64,000 nt of DNA, taken from assembly GCA_965263245.1 (NCBI GenBank), contig CBDHHR010000280.1, positions 124,001 to 188,000 of the forward strand. The letters run 5' to 3'. The position numbers and the translations under genes were made by a program. The notes under the pieces were generated by a model. It searched no databases and was not told where the DNA came from. It saw nothing but the letters and a program-made list of their open reading frames with translations. The DNA is from DT-68 sp965263245 (GTDB taxonomy: Bacteria > Bacillota_I > Bacilli_A > Mycoplasmatales > Metamycoplasmataceae). Of the stretch, positions 24,906 to 38,639 are shown in pieces. Position 1 is the first letter of the stretch; each line of letters starts with the position of its first letter.

Positions 24906-25316
24906 GATCAAGGGAGTGTACAAAGACAGAACAAGGGAGTGTACAAAGACAGAACAAGGCAGTGTACAAAGACAGATCAAGGGAGTGTACAAAGACAGAT
25001 CAAGGGAGTGTACAAAGACAGAACAAGGGAGTGTACATAGACAGATCAAGGGAGTGTACAAAGACAGATCAAGGGAGTGAACAAAGACAGAACAAGGCAG
25101 TGTACAAAGACAGATCAAGGGAGTGTACAAAGACAGAACAAGACAGTGTACAAAGACAGATCAAGGGAGTGTACAAAGACAGAACAAGACAGTGTATGAA
25201 GACAGATCAAGGGAGTGTACAAAGACAGATCAATGGAGTGAACAAAGACAGAACAAGGCAGTGTACAAAGACAGATCAAGGGAGTGTACATAGACAGATC
25301 AAGGGAGTGTACAAAG

Positions 25317-25661
25317 ACAGAACAAGACAGTGTACATAGACAGATCAAGGGAGTGAACAAAGACAGAACAAGGCAGTGTACAAAGACAGATCAAGGGAGT
25401 GTACAAAGACAGATCAAGGGAGTGTACATAGACAGATCAAGGGAGTGTACAAAGACAGAACAAGACAGTGTACATAGACAGATCAAGGGAGTGAACAAAG
25501 ACAGAACAAGGCAGTGTACAAAGACAGATCAAGGCAGTGTACAAAGACAGATCAAGGGAGTGTACATAGACAGATCAAGGGTGTGTACAAAGACAGAACA
25601 AGACAGTGTACATAGACAGATCAAGGGAGTGAACAAAGACAGAACAAGGCAGTGTACAAAG
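25317..25661 (+). repeat. 138-bp sub-repeat, fourth site, HOR2
   Basis: It sits at the position of 11031-11375 but carries GGGTGTGTAC near 25578 and the TCAG monomer near 25662, like the third site and unlike the fourth site of HOR1. Confidence 0.86.
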
Positions 25662-25967
25662 TCAGATCAAGGGAGTGTACAAAGACAGAACAAGGGAGTG
25701 TACAAAGACAGAACAAGGCAGTGTACAAAGACAGATCAAGGGAGTGTACAAAGACAGATCAAGGGAGTGTACAAAGACAGAACAAGGGAGTGTACATAGA
25801 CAGATCAAGGGAGTGTACAAAGACAGATCAAGGGAGTGAACAAAGACAGAACAAGGCAGTGTACAAAGACAGATCAAGGGAGTGAACAGAGACAGAACAA
25901 GGCAGTGTACAAAGACAGATCAAGGGAGTGTACATAGACAGAACAAGGCAGTGTACAAAGACAGATC

Positions 25968-26956
25968 AAGGGAGTGTACGAAGACAGAACAAGGGAGTGT
26001 ACATAGGCAGAACAAGGGAGTGTACAAAGACAGAACAAGACAGTGTATGAAGACAGAACAAGGGAGTGTACAAAGACAGAACAAGGGAGTGTACAAAGTT
26101 AGAACAAGGGAGTGTACATAGACAGAACAAGGGAGTGTACAAAGACAGAACAAGACAGTGTATGAAGACAGAACAAGGGAGTGTACATAGACAGAACAAG
26201 GGAGTGTACATAGACAGAACAAGGGAGTGTACAAAGACAGAACAAGACAGTGTATGAAGACAGAACAAGGGAGTGTACAAAGACAGAACAAGGGAGTGTA
26301 CATAGACAGAACAAGGGAGTGTACAAAGACAGAACAAGACAGTGTACAAAGTTAGAACAAGGGAGTGTGCAAAGGCAGAACAAGGGAGAGTGTATGAAGA
26401 CAGAACAAGGCAGTGTACGTAGACAGAACAAGGGAGTGTACAAAGACAGAACAAGACAGTGTATGAAGACAGAACAAGGGAGTGTACGAATACAGAACAA
26501 GGGAGTGTACAACAGACAGAACAAGACAGTGTATGAAGACAGAACAAGGGAGTGTACGAATACAGAACAAGGGAGTGTACAAAGACAGAACAAGGCAGTG
26601 TATGAATACAGAACAAGGGAGTGTACGAAGACAGAACAAGACAGTGTATGAATACAGAACAAGGGAGTGTATGAATACAGAACAAGGGAGTGTACAAAGA
26701 CAGAACAAGGCAGTGTATGAATACAGAACAAGGGAGTGTACAAAGACAGAACAAGGCAGTGTATGAATACAGAACAAGGGAGTGTACAAAGACAGATCAA
26801 GGCAGTGTATGAATACAGAACAAGGGAGTGTACAAAGACAGAACAAGGGAGTGTACAAAGACAGAACAAGGCAGTGTACAAAAGACAGAACAAGACAGTG
26901 TACGAAGACAAAACAAGGCAGTGTACGAATACAGAACAAGGGAGTGTACAAAGACA
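25968..26956 (+). repeat. B-type domain Bd, HOR2
   Basis: Collinear with Bd of HOR1 at an offset of 14,286 bp. It carries the GTGTACGAATACAG form near 26923, which separates Bd from Bb in both copies. Confidence 0.9.
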
Positions 26957-27650
26957 GATCAAGGGAGTGTACAAAGACAGAACAAGGGAGTGTACAAAGA
27001 CAGAACAAGACAGTGTACAAAGACAGATCAAGGGAGTGTACAAAGACAGATCAAGGGAGTGTACAAAGACAGAACAAGGGAGTGTACATAGAAATATCAA
27101 GGGAGTGTACAAAGACAGATCAAGGGAGTGAACAAAGACAGAACAAGGCAGTGTACAAAGACAGATCAAGGGAGTGTACATAGACAGATCAAGGGAGTGT
27201 ACAAAGACAGATCAAGGGAGTGTACAAAGACAGAACAAGGGAGTGTACAAAGACAGAACAAGGCAGTGTACAAAGACAGATCAAGGGAGTGTACAAAGAC
27301 AGATCAAGGGAGTGTACATAGACAGATCAAGGGAGTGTACAAAGACAGAACAAGACAGTGTACATAGACAGATCAAGGGAGTGAACAAAGACAGAACAAG
27401 GCAGTGTACAAAGACAGATCAAGGCAGTGTACAAAGACAGATCAAGGGAGTGTACAAAGACAGAACAAGACAGTGTATGAAGACAGATCAAGGGAGTGTA
27501 CAAAGACAGATCAAGGGAGTGAACAAAGACAGAACAAGGCAGTGTACAAAGACAGATCAAGGGAGTGAACAAAGACAGAACAAGGCAGTGTACAAAGACA
27601 GATCAAGGGAGTGTACATAGACAGAACAAGGCAGTGTACAAAGACAGATC

Positions 27651-28635
27651 AAGGGAGTGTACGAAGACAGAACAAGGGAGTGTACATAGGCAGAACAAGG
27701 GAGTGTACAAAGACAGAACAAGACAGTGTATGAAGACAGAACAAGGGAGTGTACAAAGACAGAACAAGGGAGTGTACACAGTTAGAACAAGGGAGTGTAC
27801 ATAGACAGAACAAGGGAGTGTACAAAGACAGAACAAGACAGTGTATGAAGACAGAACAAGGGAGTGTACATAGACAGAACAAGGGAGTGTACATAGAAAG
27901 AACAAGGGAGTGTACAAAGACAGAACAAGACAGTGTATGAAGACAGAACAAGGGAGTGTACAAAGACAGAACAAGGGAGTGTACATAGACAGAACAAGGG
28001 AGTGTACAAAGACAGAACAAGACAGTGTACAAAGTTAGAACAAGGGAGTGTGCAAAGGCAGAACAAGAGTGTATGAAGACAGAACAAGGCAGTGTACGTA
28101 GACAGAACAAGGGAGTGTACAAAGACAGAACAAGACAGTGTATGAAGACAGAACAAGGGAGTGTACGAATACAGAACAAGGGAGTGTACAAAAGACAGAA
28201 CAAGACAGTGTATGAAGACAGAACAAGGGAGTGTACGAATACAGAACAAGGGAGTGTACAAAGACAGAACAAGGCAGTGTATGAATACAGAACAAGGGAG
28301 TGTATGAAGACAGAACAAGACAGTGTATGAATACAGAACAAGGGAGTGTATGAATACAGAACAAGGGAGTGTACAAAGACAGAACAAGGCAGTGTATGAA
28401 TACAGAACAAGGGAGTGTACAAAGACAGAACAAGGCAGTGTATGAATACAGAACAAGGGAGTGTACAAAGACAGATCAAGGCAGTGTATGAATACAGAAC
28501 AAGGGAGTGTACAAAGGCAGAACAAGGGAGTGTACAAAGACAGAACAAGGCAGTGTACAAAAGACAGAACAAGACAGTGTACGAAGACAAAACAAGGCAG
28601 TGTACGAATACAGAACAAGGGAGTGTACAAAGACA
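27651..28635 (+). repeat. B-type domain Be, HOR2
   Basis: Collinear with Be of HOR1 at an offset of 14,286 bp with the same TACACAGTTAG, TACATAGAAAG and AAGAGTGTATG marks. No indel separates the two copies. Confidence 0.9.
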
Positions 28636-28977
28636 GATCAAGGGAGTGTACAAAGACAGAACAAGGGAGTGTACAAAGACAGAACAAGACAGTGTACAAA
28701 GACAGATCAAGGGAGTGTACAAAGACAGATCAAGGGAGTGTACAAAGACAGAACAAGGGAGTGTACAAAGACAGAACAAGACAGTGTACAAAGACAGATC
28801 AAGGGAGTGTACAAAGACAGATCAAGGGAGTGTACAAAGACAGAACAAGGGAGTGTACATAGACAGATCAAGGGAGTGTACAAAGACAGATCAAGGGAGT
28901 GAACAAAGACAGAACAAGGCAGTGTACAAAGACAGATCAAGGGAGTGTACATAGACAGATCAAGGGAGTGTACAAAG

Positions 28978-29391
28978 ACAGAACAAGACAGTGTACATAG
29001 ACAGATCAAGGGAGTGAACAAAGACAGAACAAGGCAGTGTACAAAGACAGATCAAGGGAGTGTACAAAGACAGATCAAGGGAGTGTACATAGACAGATCA
29101 AGGGAGTGTACACAGACAGAACAAGACAGTGTACATAGACAGATCAAGGGAGTGAACAAAGACAGAACAAGGCAGTGTACAAAGACAGATCAAGGCAATG
29201 TACAAAGACAGATCAAGGGAGTGTACATAGACAGATCAAGGGAGTGTACAAAGACAGAACAAGATAGTGTACATAGACAGATCAAGGGAGTGAACAAAGA
29301 CAGAACAAGGCAGTGTACAAAGACAGATCAAGGGAGTGTACAAAGACAGATCAAGGGAGTGTACAAAGACAGAACAAGGGAGTGTACAAAG
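28978..29391 (+). repeat. 138-bp sub-repeat, first site, HOR3
   Basis: Same three units and private marks as 293-706. Confidence 0.88.
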
Positions 29392-30013
29392 ACAGAACAA
29401 GGCAGTGTACAAAGACAGATCAAGGGAGTGTACAAAGACAGAACAAGGGAGTGTACATAGACAGATCAAGGGAGTGTACATAGACAGATCAAGGGAGTGT
29501 ACATAGACAGATCAAGGGAGTGTACAAAGACAGAACAAGGGAGTGTACATAGACAGATCAAGGGAGTGTACAAAGACAGATCAAGGGAGTGTACAAAGAC
29601 AGATCAAGGGAGTGTACATAGACAGATCAAGGGAGTGTACAAAGACAGAACAAGGGAGTGTACATAGACAGAACAAGGGAGTGTACATAGACAGATCAAG
29701 GGAGTGTACATAGACAGATCAAGGGAGTGTACAAAGACAGAACAAGGGAGTGTACATAGACAGATCAAGGGAGTGTACAAAGACAGATCAAGGGAGTGAA
29801 CAAAGACAGAACAAGGCAGTGTACAAAGACAGAACAAGACAGTGTATGAAGACAGATCAAGGGAGTGTACAAAGACAGAACAAGGGAGTGTACAAAGACA
29901 GATCAAGGGAGTGTACAAAGACAGAACAAGACAGTGTATGAAGACAGATCAAGGGAGTGTACAAAGACAGATCAAGGGAGTGAACAAAGACAGAACAAGG
30001 CAGTGTACAAAGA

Positions 30014-30046
30014 CAGACAAGGGAGTGTACAAAGGCAAGGGAGTGT
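30014..30046 (+). repeat. Indel cluster, HOR offset about 1.3 kb (HOR3)
   Basis: CAGACAAGGG followed by TACAAAGGCAAGGG: two shortened monomers in an otherwise regular stretch. Confidence 0.85.
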
Positions 30047-31915
30047 ACAAAGACAGATCAAGGGAGTGTACAAAGACAGAACAAGGGAGTGTACATAGAC
30101 AGATCAAGGGAGTGTACAAAGACAGAACAAGGGAGTGTACATAGACAGATCAAGGGAGTGTACAAAGACAGATCAAGGGAGTGAACAAAGACAGAACAAG
30201 GCAGTGTACAAAGACAGAACAAGACAGTGTATGAAGACAGATCAAGGGAGTGTACAAAGACAGAACAAGGGAGTGTACAAAGACAGAACAAGGCAGTGTA
30301 CAAAGACAGATCAAGGGAGTGTACAAAGACAGAACAAGGGAGTGTACATAGACAGATCAAGGGAGTGTACATAGACAGATCAAGGGAGTGTACATAGACA
30401 GATCAAGGGAGTGTACAAAGACAGAACAAGGGAGTGTACATAGACAGATCAAGGGAGTGTACAAAGACAGATCAAGGGAGTGTACAAAGACAGATCAAGG
30501 GAGTGTACATAGACAGATCAAGGGAGTGTACAAAGACAGAACAAGGGAGTGTACATAGACAGAACAAGGGAGTGTACATAGACAGATCAAGGGAGTGTAC
30601 ATAGACAGATCAAGGGAGTGTACAAAGACAGAACAAGGGAGTGTACATAGACAGATCAAGGGAGTGTACAAAGACAGATCAAGGGAGTGAACAAAGACAG
30701 AACAAGGCAGTGTACAAAGACAGAACAAGACAGTGTATGAAGACAGATCAAGGGAGTGTACAAAGACAGATCAAGGGAGTGTACAAAGACAGATCAAGGG
30801 AGTGTACAAAGACAGAACAAGACAGTGTATGAAGACAGATCAAGGGAGTGTACAAAGACAGATCAAGGGAGTGAACAAAGACAGAACGAGGCAGTGTACA
30901 AAGACAGATCAAGGGAGTGAACAAAGACAGAACAAGGCAGTGTACAAAGACAGATCAAGGGAGTGTACATAGACAGAACAAGGCAGTGTACAAAGACAGA
31001 TCAAGGGAGTGTACATAGACAGAACAAGGCAGTGTACAAAGACAGAACAAGGGAGTGTACAAAGACAGAGCAAGGCAGTGTACAAAGACAGATCAAGGGA
31101 GTGTACATAGACAGATCAAGGGAGTGTACAAAGACAGAACAAGGGAGTGTACAAAGACAGATCAAGGGAGTGTACATAGACAGATCAAGGGAGTGTACAA
31201 AGACAGATCAAGGGAGTGTACGAAGACAGAACAAGGGAGTGTACATAGACAGAACAAGGGAGTGTACAAAGACAGAACAAGACAGTGTATGAAGACAGAA
31301 CAAGGGAGTGTACAAAGACAGAACAAGACAGTGTATGAAGACAGAACAAGGCAGTGTACAAAGACAGATCAAGGCAGTGTACAAAGACAGATCAAGGGAG
31401 TGTACATAGACAGATCAAGGGTGTGTACAAAGACAGAACAAGACAGTGTACATAGACAGATCAAGGGAGTGAACAAAGACAGAACAAGGCAGTGTACAAA
31501 GTCAGATCAAGGGAGTGTACAAAGACAGAACAAGGGAGTGTACAAAGACAGAACAAGGCAGTGTACAAAGACAGATCAAGGGAGTGTACAAAGACAGATC
31601 AAGGGAGTGTACAAAGACAGAACAAGGGAGTGTACATAGACAGATCAAGGGAGTGTACAAAGACAGATCAAGGGAGTGAACAAAGACAGAACAAGGCAGT
31701 GTACAAAGACAGATCAAGGGAGTGTACAAAGACAGAACAAGACAGTGTACAAAGACAGATCAAGGGAGTGTACAAAGACAGAACAAGACAGTGTATGAAG
31801 ACAGATCAAGGGAGTGTACAAAGACAGATCAATGGAGTGAACAAAGACAGAACAAGGCAGTGTACAAAGACAGATCAAGGGAGTGTACATAGACAGATCA
31901 AGGGAGTGTACAAAG

Positions 31916-32260
31916 ACAGAACAAGACAGTGTACATAGACAGATCAAGGGAGTGAACAAAGACAGAACAAGGCAGTGTACAAAGACAGATCAAGGGAGTG
32001 TACAAAGACAGATCAAGGGAGTGTACATAGACAGATCAAGGGAGTGTACAAAGACAGAACAAGACAGTGTACATAGACAGATCAAGGGAGTGAACAAAGA
32101 CAGAACAAGGCAGTGTACAAAGACAGATCAAGGCAGTGTACAAAGACAGATCAAGGGAGTGTACATAGACAGATCAAGGGTGTGTACAAAGACAGAACAA
32201 GACAGTGTACATAGACAGATCAAGGGAGTGAACAAAGACAGAACAAGGCAGTGTACAAAG
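31916..32260 (+). repeat. 138-bp sub-repeat, second site, HOR3
   Basis: Two and a half units; here the exit is the regular AAAGTCAGATCAAG monomer near 32257, unlike HOR1 and HOR4, which have AAAGATCAG. Confidence 0.86.
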
Positions 32261-32543
32261 TCAGATCAAGGGAGTGTACAAAGACAGAACAAGGCAGTGT
32301 ACAAAGACAGATCAAGGGAGTGTACAAAGACAGATCAAGGGAGTGTACAAAGACAGAACAAGGGAGTGTACATAGACAGATCAAGGGAGTGTACAAAGAC
32401 AGATCAAGGGAGTGAACAAAGACAGAACAAGGCAGTGTACAAAGACAGATCAAGGGAGTGAACAGAGACAGAACAAGGCAGTGTACAAAGACAGATCAAG
32501 GGAGTGTACATAGACAGAACAAGGCAGTGTACAAAGACAGATC

Positions 32544-34295
32544 AAGGGAGTGTACGAAGACAGAACAAGGGAGTGTACATAGGCAGAACAAGGGAGTGTA
32601 CAAAGACAGAACAAGACAGTGTATGAAGACAGAACAAGGGAGTGTACAAAGACAGAACAAGGGAGTGTACAAAGTTAGAACAAGGGAGTGTACATAGACA
32701 GAACAAGGGAGTGTACAAAGACAGAACAAGACAGTGTATGAAGACAGAACAAGGGAGTGTACATAGACAGAACAAGGGAGTGTACATAGACAGAACAAGG
32801 GAGTGTACAAAGACAGAACAAGACAGTGTATGAAGACAGAACAAGGGAGTGTACAAAGACAGAACAAGGGAGTGTACATAGACAGAACAAGGGAGTGTAC
32901 AAAGACAGAACAAGACAGTGTACAAAGTTAGAACAAGGGAGTGTGCAAAGGCAGAACAAGGGAGAGTGTATGAAGACAGAACAAGGCAGTGTACGTAGAC
33001 AGAACAAGGGAGTGTACAAGACAGAACAAGAGTGTACAAAGACAGAACAAGGGAGTGTACGAAGACAGAACAAGGGAGTGTACAAAGACAGAACAAGACA
33101 GTGTATGAAGACAGAACAAGGGAGTGTACAAAGTTAGAACAAGGGAGTGTACAAAGACAGAACAAGACAGTGTATGAAGACAGAACAAGGGAGTGTACAA
33201 AGTTAGAACAAGGGAGTGTGCAAAGGCAGAACAAGGGAGAGTGTATGAAGACAGAACAAGGCAGTGTACGTAGACAGAACAAGGGAGTGTACAAAGACAG
33301 AACAAGACAGTGTACAAAGACAGAACAAGACAGTGTATGAAGACAGAACAAGGGAGTGTACAAAGACAGATCAAGGGAGTGTACATAGACAGAACAAGGG
33401 AGTGTACAAAGACAGAACAAGACAGTGTATGAAGACAGAACAAGGGAGTGTACAAAGACAGAACAAGGGAGTGTACAAAGTTAGAACAAGGGAGTGTGCA
33501 AAGGCAGAACAAGGGAGAGTGTATGAAGACAGAACAAGGCAGTGTACGTAAACAGAACAAGGGAGTGTACAAAGACAGAACAAGACAGTGTACAAAGACA
33601 GAACAAGACAGTGTATGAAGACAGAACAAGGGAGTGTACAAAAGACAGAACAAGACAGTGTACGAATACAGAACAAGGCAGTGTATGAATACAGAACAAG
33701 GGAGTGTACAAAGACAGAACAAGGGAGTGTACAAAAGACAGAACAAGACAGTGTACGAAGACAGATCAAGGGAGTGTACGAAGACAGATCAAGGGAGTGT
33801 ACAAAGACAGAACAAGGGAGTGTACATAGACAGAACAAGGGAGTGTACAAAGACAGAACAAGACAGTGTATGAAGACAGAACAAGGGAGTGTACAAAGAC
33901 AGAACAAGGGAGTGTACATAGACAGAACAAGGGAGTGTACAAAGACAGAACAAGACAGTGTATGAAGACAGAACAAGGGAGTGTACAAAGACAGAACAAG
34001 GGAGTGTACATAGAGAGAACAAGGGAGTGTACAAAGACAGAACAAGACAGTGTATGAAGACAGAACAAGGGAGTGTACAAAGTTAGAACAAGGGAGTGTG
34101 CAAAGGCAGAACAAGGGAGAGTGTATGAAGACAGAACAAGGCAGTGTACGTAGACAGAACAAGGGAGTGTACAAAGACAGAACAAGACAGTGTACAAAGA
34201 CAGAACAAGGGAGTGTACAAAGACAGAACAAGACAGTGTACAAAGACAGAACAAGGGAGTGTACAAAAGACAGAACAAGACAGTGTACGAAGACA
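32544..34295 (+). repeat. B-type domain Ba, HOR3
   Basis: Collinear with Ba of HOR1 except for 33010-33170, where GTGTACAAGACAG and CAAGAGTG shorten two monomers and a GTTAG monomer sits near 33133 without the following GGCAG. The GTTAG/GGCAG cassettes near 32927, 33202, 33480 and 34082 are retained. Confidence 0.9.
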
Positions 34296-34754
34296 GATCA
34301 AGGGAGTGTACAAAGACAGAACAAGGGAGTGTACAAAGACAGATCAAGGGAGTGTACAAAGACAGAACAAGGGAGTGTACAAAGACAGATCAAGGGAGTG
34401 TACAAAGACAGATCAAGGGAGTGTACAAAGACAGAACAAGGGAGTGTACAAAGACAGATCAAGGGAGTGTACAAAGACAGATCAAGGGAGTGTACAAAGA
34501 CAGAACAAGGGAGTGTACAAAGACATAACAAGACAGTGTACAAAGACAGATCAAGGGAGTGTACAAAGACAGATCAAGGGAGTGTACAAAGACAGAACAA
34601 GGGAGTGTACAAAGACAGAACAAGACAGTGTACAAAGACAGATCAAGGGAGTGTACAAAGACAGATCAAGGGAGTGTACAAAGACAGAACAAGGGAGTGT
34701 ACATAGACAGATCAAGGGAGTGTACATAGACAGAACAAGGGAGTGTACAAAGAC

Positions 34755-34885
34755 AGACAAGAGTGTACAAAGACAGATCAAGGGAGTGTACAAAGACAGA
34801 CAAGGGAGTGTACAAAGACAGGGAGTGTACAAAGACAGATCAAGGGAGTCAAAGTGTACAAAGACAGATCAAGGGAGTACAAAGA
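34755..34885 (+). repeat. Indel cluster, HOR offset about 6.1 kb (HOR3)
   Basis: CAGACAAGAGTG near 34755, CAGACAAGGG near 34797, GACAGGGAGTGTAC near 34817, GGGAGTCAAAGTG near 34845 and GGGAGTACAAAG near 34874. The order matches HOR2 but with two monomers restored to full length. Confidence 0.87.
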
Positions 34886-36105
34886 CAGAACAAGGCAGTG
34901 TACAAAGACAGATCAAGGGAGTGTACAAAGACAGATCAAGGGAGTGTACAAAGACAGATCAAGGGAGTGTACAAAGACAGAACAAGGCAGTGTACGAAGA
35001 CAGATCAAGGGAGTGTACAAAGACAGATCAAGGGAGTGTACATAGACAGATCAAGGGAGTGTACAAAGACAGAACAAGACAGTGTACAAAGACAGATCAA
35101 GGGAGTGTACAAAGACAGATCAAGGGAGTGTACAAAGACAGAACAAGGCAGTGTACAAAGACAGATCAAGGGAGTGTACAAAGACAGATCAAGGGAGTGT
35201 ACAAAGACAGAACAAGGGAGTGTACAAAGACAGAACAAGACAGTGTACAAAGACAGATCAAGGGAGTGTACAAAGACAGATCAAGGGAGTGTACAAAGAC
35301 AGATCAAGGGAGTGTACAAAGACAGAACAAGGGAGTGTACATAGAAATATCAAGGGAGTGTACAAAGACAGATCAATGGAGTGAACAAAGACAGAACAAG
35401 GCAGTGTACAAAGACAGATCAAGGGAGTGTACATAGACAGATCAAGGGAGTGTACAAAGACAGATCAAGGGAGTGTACAAAGACAGAACAAGACAGTGTA
35501 CATAGACAGATCAAGGGAGTGAACAAAGACAGAACAAGGCAGTGTACAAAGACAGAGATCAAGGCAGTGTACAAAGACAGATCAAGGGAGTGTACATAGA
35601 CAGATCAAGGGTGTGTACAAAGACAGAACAAGACAGTGTACACAGACATATCAAGGGAGTGAACAAAGACAGAACAAGGCAGTGTACAAAGTCAGATCAA
35701 GGGAGTGTACAAAGACAGAACAAGGGAGTGTACAAAGACAGAACAAGGCAGTGTACAAAGACAGATCAAGGGAGTGTACAAAGACAGATCAAGGGAGTGT
35801 ACAAAGACAGAACAAGGGAGTGTACATAGACAGATCAAGGGAGTGTACAAAGACAGATCAAGGGAGTGAACAAAGACAGAACAAGGCAGTGTACAAAGAC
35901 AGATCAAGGGAGTGTACAAAGACAGAACAAGACAGTGTACAAAGACAGATCAAGGGAGTGTACAAAGACAGAACAAGACAGTGTATGAAGACAGATCAAG
36001 GGAGTGTACAAAGACAGATCAATGGAGTGAACAAAGACAGAACAAGGCAGTGTACAAAGACAGATCAAGGGAGTGTACATAGACAGATCAAGGGAGTGTA
36101 CAAAG

Positions 36106-36450
36106 ACAGAACAAGACAGTGTACATAGACAGATCAAGGGAGTGAACAAAGACAGAACAAGGCAGTGTACAAAGACAGATCAAGGGAGTGTACAAAGACA
36201 GATCAAGGGAGTGTACATAGACAGATCAAGGGAGTGTACAAAGACAGAACAAGACAGTGTACATAGACAGATCAAGGGAGTGAACAAAGACAGAACAAGG
36301 CAGTGTACAAAGACAGATCAAGGCAGTGTACAAAGACAGATCAAGGGAGTGTACATAGACAGATCAAGGGTGTGTACAAAGACAGAACAAGACAGTGTAC
36401 ATAGACAGATCAAGGGAGTGAACAAAGACAGAACAAGGCAGTGTACAAAG
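36106..36450 (+). repeat. 138-bp sub-repeat, third site, HOR3
   Basis: Same order as 7373-7717 with GGGTGTGTAC near 36368. Confidence 0.87.
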
Positions 36451-36756
36451 TCAGATCAAGGGAGTGTACAAAGACAGAACAAGGGAGTGTACAAAGACAG
36501 AACAAGGCAGTGTACAAAGACAGATCAAGGGAGTGTACAAAGACAGATCAAGGGAGTGTACAAAGACAGAACAAGGGAGTGTACATAGACAGATCAAGGG
36601 AGTGTACAAAGACAGATCAAGGGAGTGAACAAAGACAGAACAAGGCAGTGTACAAAGACAGATCAAGGGAGTGAACAGAGACAGAACAAGGCAGTGTACA
36701 AAGACAGATCAAGGGAGTGTACATAGACAGAACAAGGCAGTGTACAAAGACAGATC

Positions 36757-37745
36757 AAGGGAGTGTACGAAGACAGAACAAGGGAGTGTACATAGGCAGA
36801 ACAAGGGAGTGTACAAAGACAGAACAAGACAGTGTATGAAGACAGAACAAGGGAGTGTACAAAGACAGAACAAGGGAGTGTACAAAGTTAGAACAAGGGA
36901 GTGTACATAGACAGAACAAGGGAGTGTACAAAGACAGAACAAGACAGTGTATGAAGACAGAACAAGGGAGTGTACATAGACAGAACAAGGGAGTGTACAT
37001 AGACAGAACAAGGGAGTGTACAAAGACAGAACAAGACAGTGTATGAAGACAGAACAAGGGAGTGTACATAGACAGAACAAGGGAGTGTACATAGACAGAA
37101 CAAGGGAGTGTACAAAGACAGAACAAGACAGTGTACAAAGTTAGAACAAGGGAGTGTGCAAAGGCAGAACAAGGGAGAGTGTATGAAGACAGAACAAGGC
37201 AGTGTACGTAGACAGAACAAGGGAGTGTACAAAGACAGAACAAGACAGTGTATGAAGACAGAACAAGGGAGTGTACGAATACAGAACAAGGGAGTGTACA
37301 ACAGACAGAACAAGACAGTGTATGAAGACAGAACAAGGGAGTGTACGAATACAGAACAAGGGAGTGTACAAAGACAGAACAAGGCAGTGTATGAATACAG
37401 AACAAGGGAGTGTACGAAGACAGAACAAGACAGTGTATGAATACAGAACAAGGGAGTGTATGAATACAGAACAAGGGAGTGTACAAAGACAGAACAAGGC
37501 AGTGTATGAATACAGAACAAGGGAGTGTACAAAGACAGAACAAGGCAGTGTATGAATACAGAACAAGGGAGTGTACAAAGACAGATCAAGGCAGTGTATG
37601 AATACAGAACAAGGGAGTGTACAAAGACAGAACAAGGGAGTGTACAAAGACAGAACAAGGCAGTGTACAAAAGACAGAACAAGACAGTGTACGAAGACAA
37701 AACAAGGCAGTGTCCGAATACAGAACAAGGGAGTGTACAAAGACA
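36757..37745 (+). repeat. B-type domain Bb, HOR3
   Basis: Same length as Bb of HOR1 and HOR2, with GTGTCCGAATACAG near 37710 and the AACAGACAG monomer near 37300. Confidence 0.9.
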
Positions 37746-38639
37746 GATCAAGGGAGTGTACAAAGACAGAACAAGGGAGTGTACAAAGACAGAACAAGAC
37801 AGTGTACAAAGACAGATCAAGGGAGTGTACAAAGACAGATCAAGGGAGTGTACAAAGACAGAACAAGGGAGTGTACATAGAAATATCAAGGGAGTGTACA
37901 AAGACAGATCAAGGGAGTGAACAAAGACAGAACAAGGCAGTGTACAAAGACAGATCAAGGGAGTGTACATAGACAGATCAAGGGAGTGTACAAAGACAGA
38001 TCAAGGGAGTGTACAAAGACAGATCAAGGGAGTGTACAAAGACAGAACAAGGGAGTGTACAAAGACAGAACAAGGCAGTGTACAAAGACAGATCAAGGGA
38101 GTGTACAAAGACAGATCAAGGGAGTGTACATAGACAGATCAAGGGAGTGAACAAAGACAGAACAAGGCAGTGTACAAAGACAGATCAAGGCAGTGTACAA
38201 AGACAGATCAAGGGATTGTACATAGACAGATCAAGGGTGTGTACAAAGACAGAACAAGACAGTGTACATAGACAGATCAAGGGAGTGAACAAAGACAGAA
38301 CAAGGCAGTGTACAAAGTCAGATCAAGGGAGTGTACAAAGACAGAACAAGGGAGTGTACAACGACAGAACAAGGCAGTGTACAAAGACAGATCAAGGGAG
38401 TGTACAAAGACAGATCAAGGGAGTGTACAAAGACAGAACAAGGGAGTGTACATAGATAGATCAAGGGAGTGTACAAAGACAGATCAAGGGAGTGAACAAA
38501 GACAGAACAAGGGAGTGTACAAAGACAGATCAAGGGAGTGTACAAAGACAGAACAAGACAGTGTACAAAGACAGATCAAGGGAGTGTACAAAGACAGAAC
38601 AAGACAGTGTATCAAGACAGATCAAGGGAGTGTACAAAG

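Larger units (their letters stand above)
14400..28685 (+). repeat. Higher-order repeat copy 2 (HOR2, 14,286 bp)
   Basis: It follows HOR1 in variant order and is the shortest copy. Marks: CAATGTAC at 14910, ACATAACAAG near 20078, ACAGAGATCAAGG near 21106. Much of the shortening comes from many 1-2 base deletions between about 15.49 and 18.0 kb, plus a cluster at 20.30-20.43 kb. A-type intervals are 14400-18096, 19850-22331, 23321-24359, 24906-25967, 26957-27650 and 28636-28685. Its Bc domain (24360-24905) keeps the full set of B variants that HOR1, HOR3 and HOR4 have partly lost. Confidence 0.93.

Noticed and set aside
34144..35436. 430-codon open frame on the + strand as a repeat-protein gene
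   Set aside because: It consists only of the 23-residue cycle forced by the 23-nt satellite, starts at an ATG created by a GTGTATG variant, overlaps open frames on both strands, and changes length between HOR copies through silent-looking satellite variants. There is no codon-position bias, promoter or non-repeat domain.
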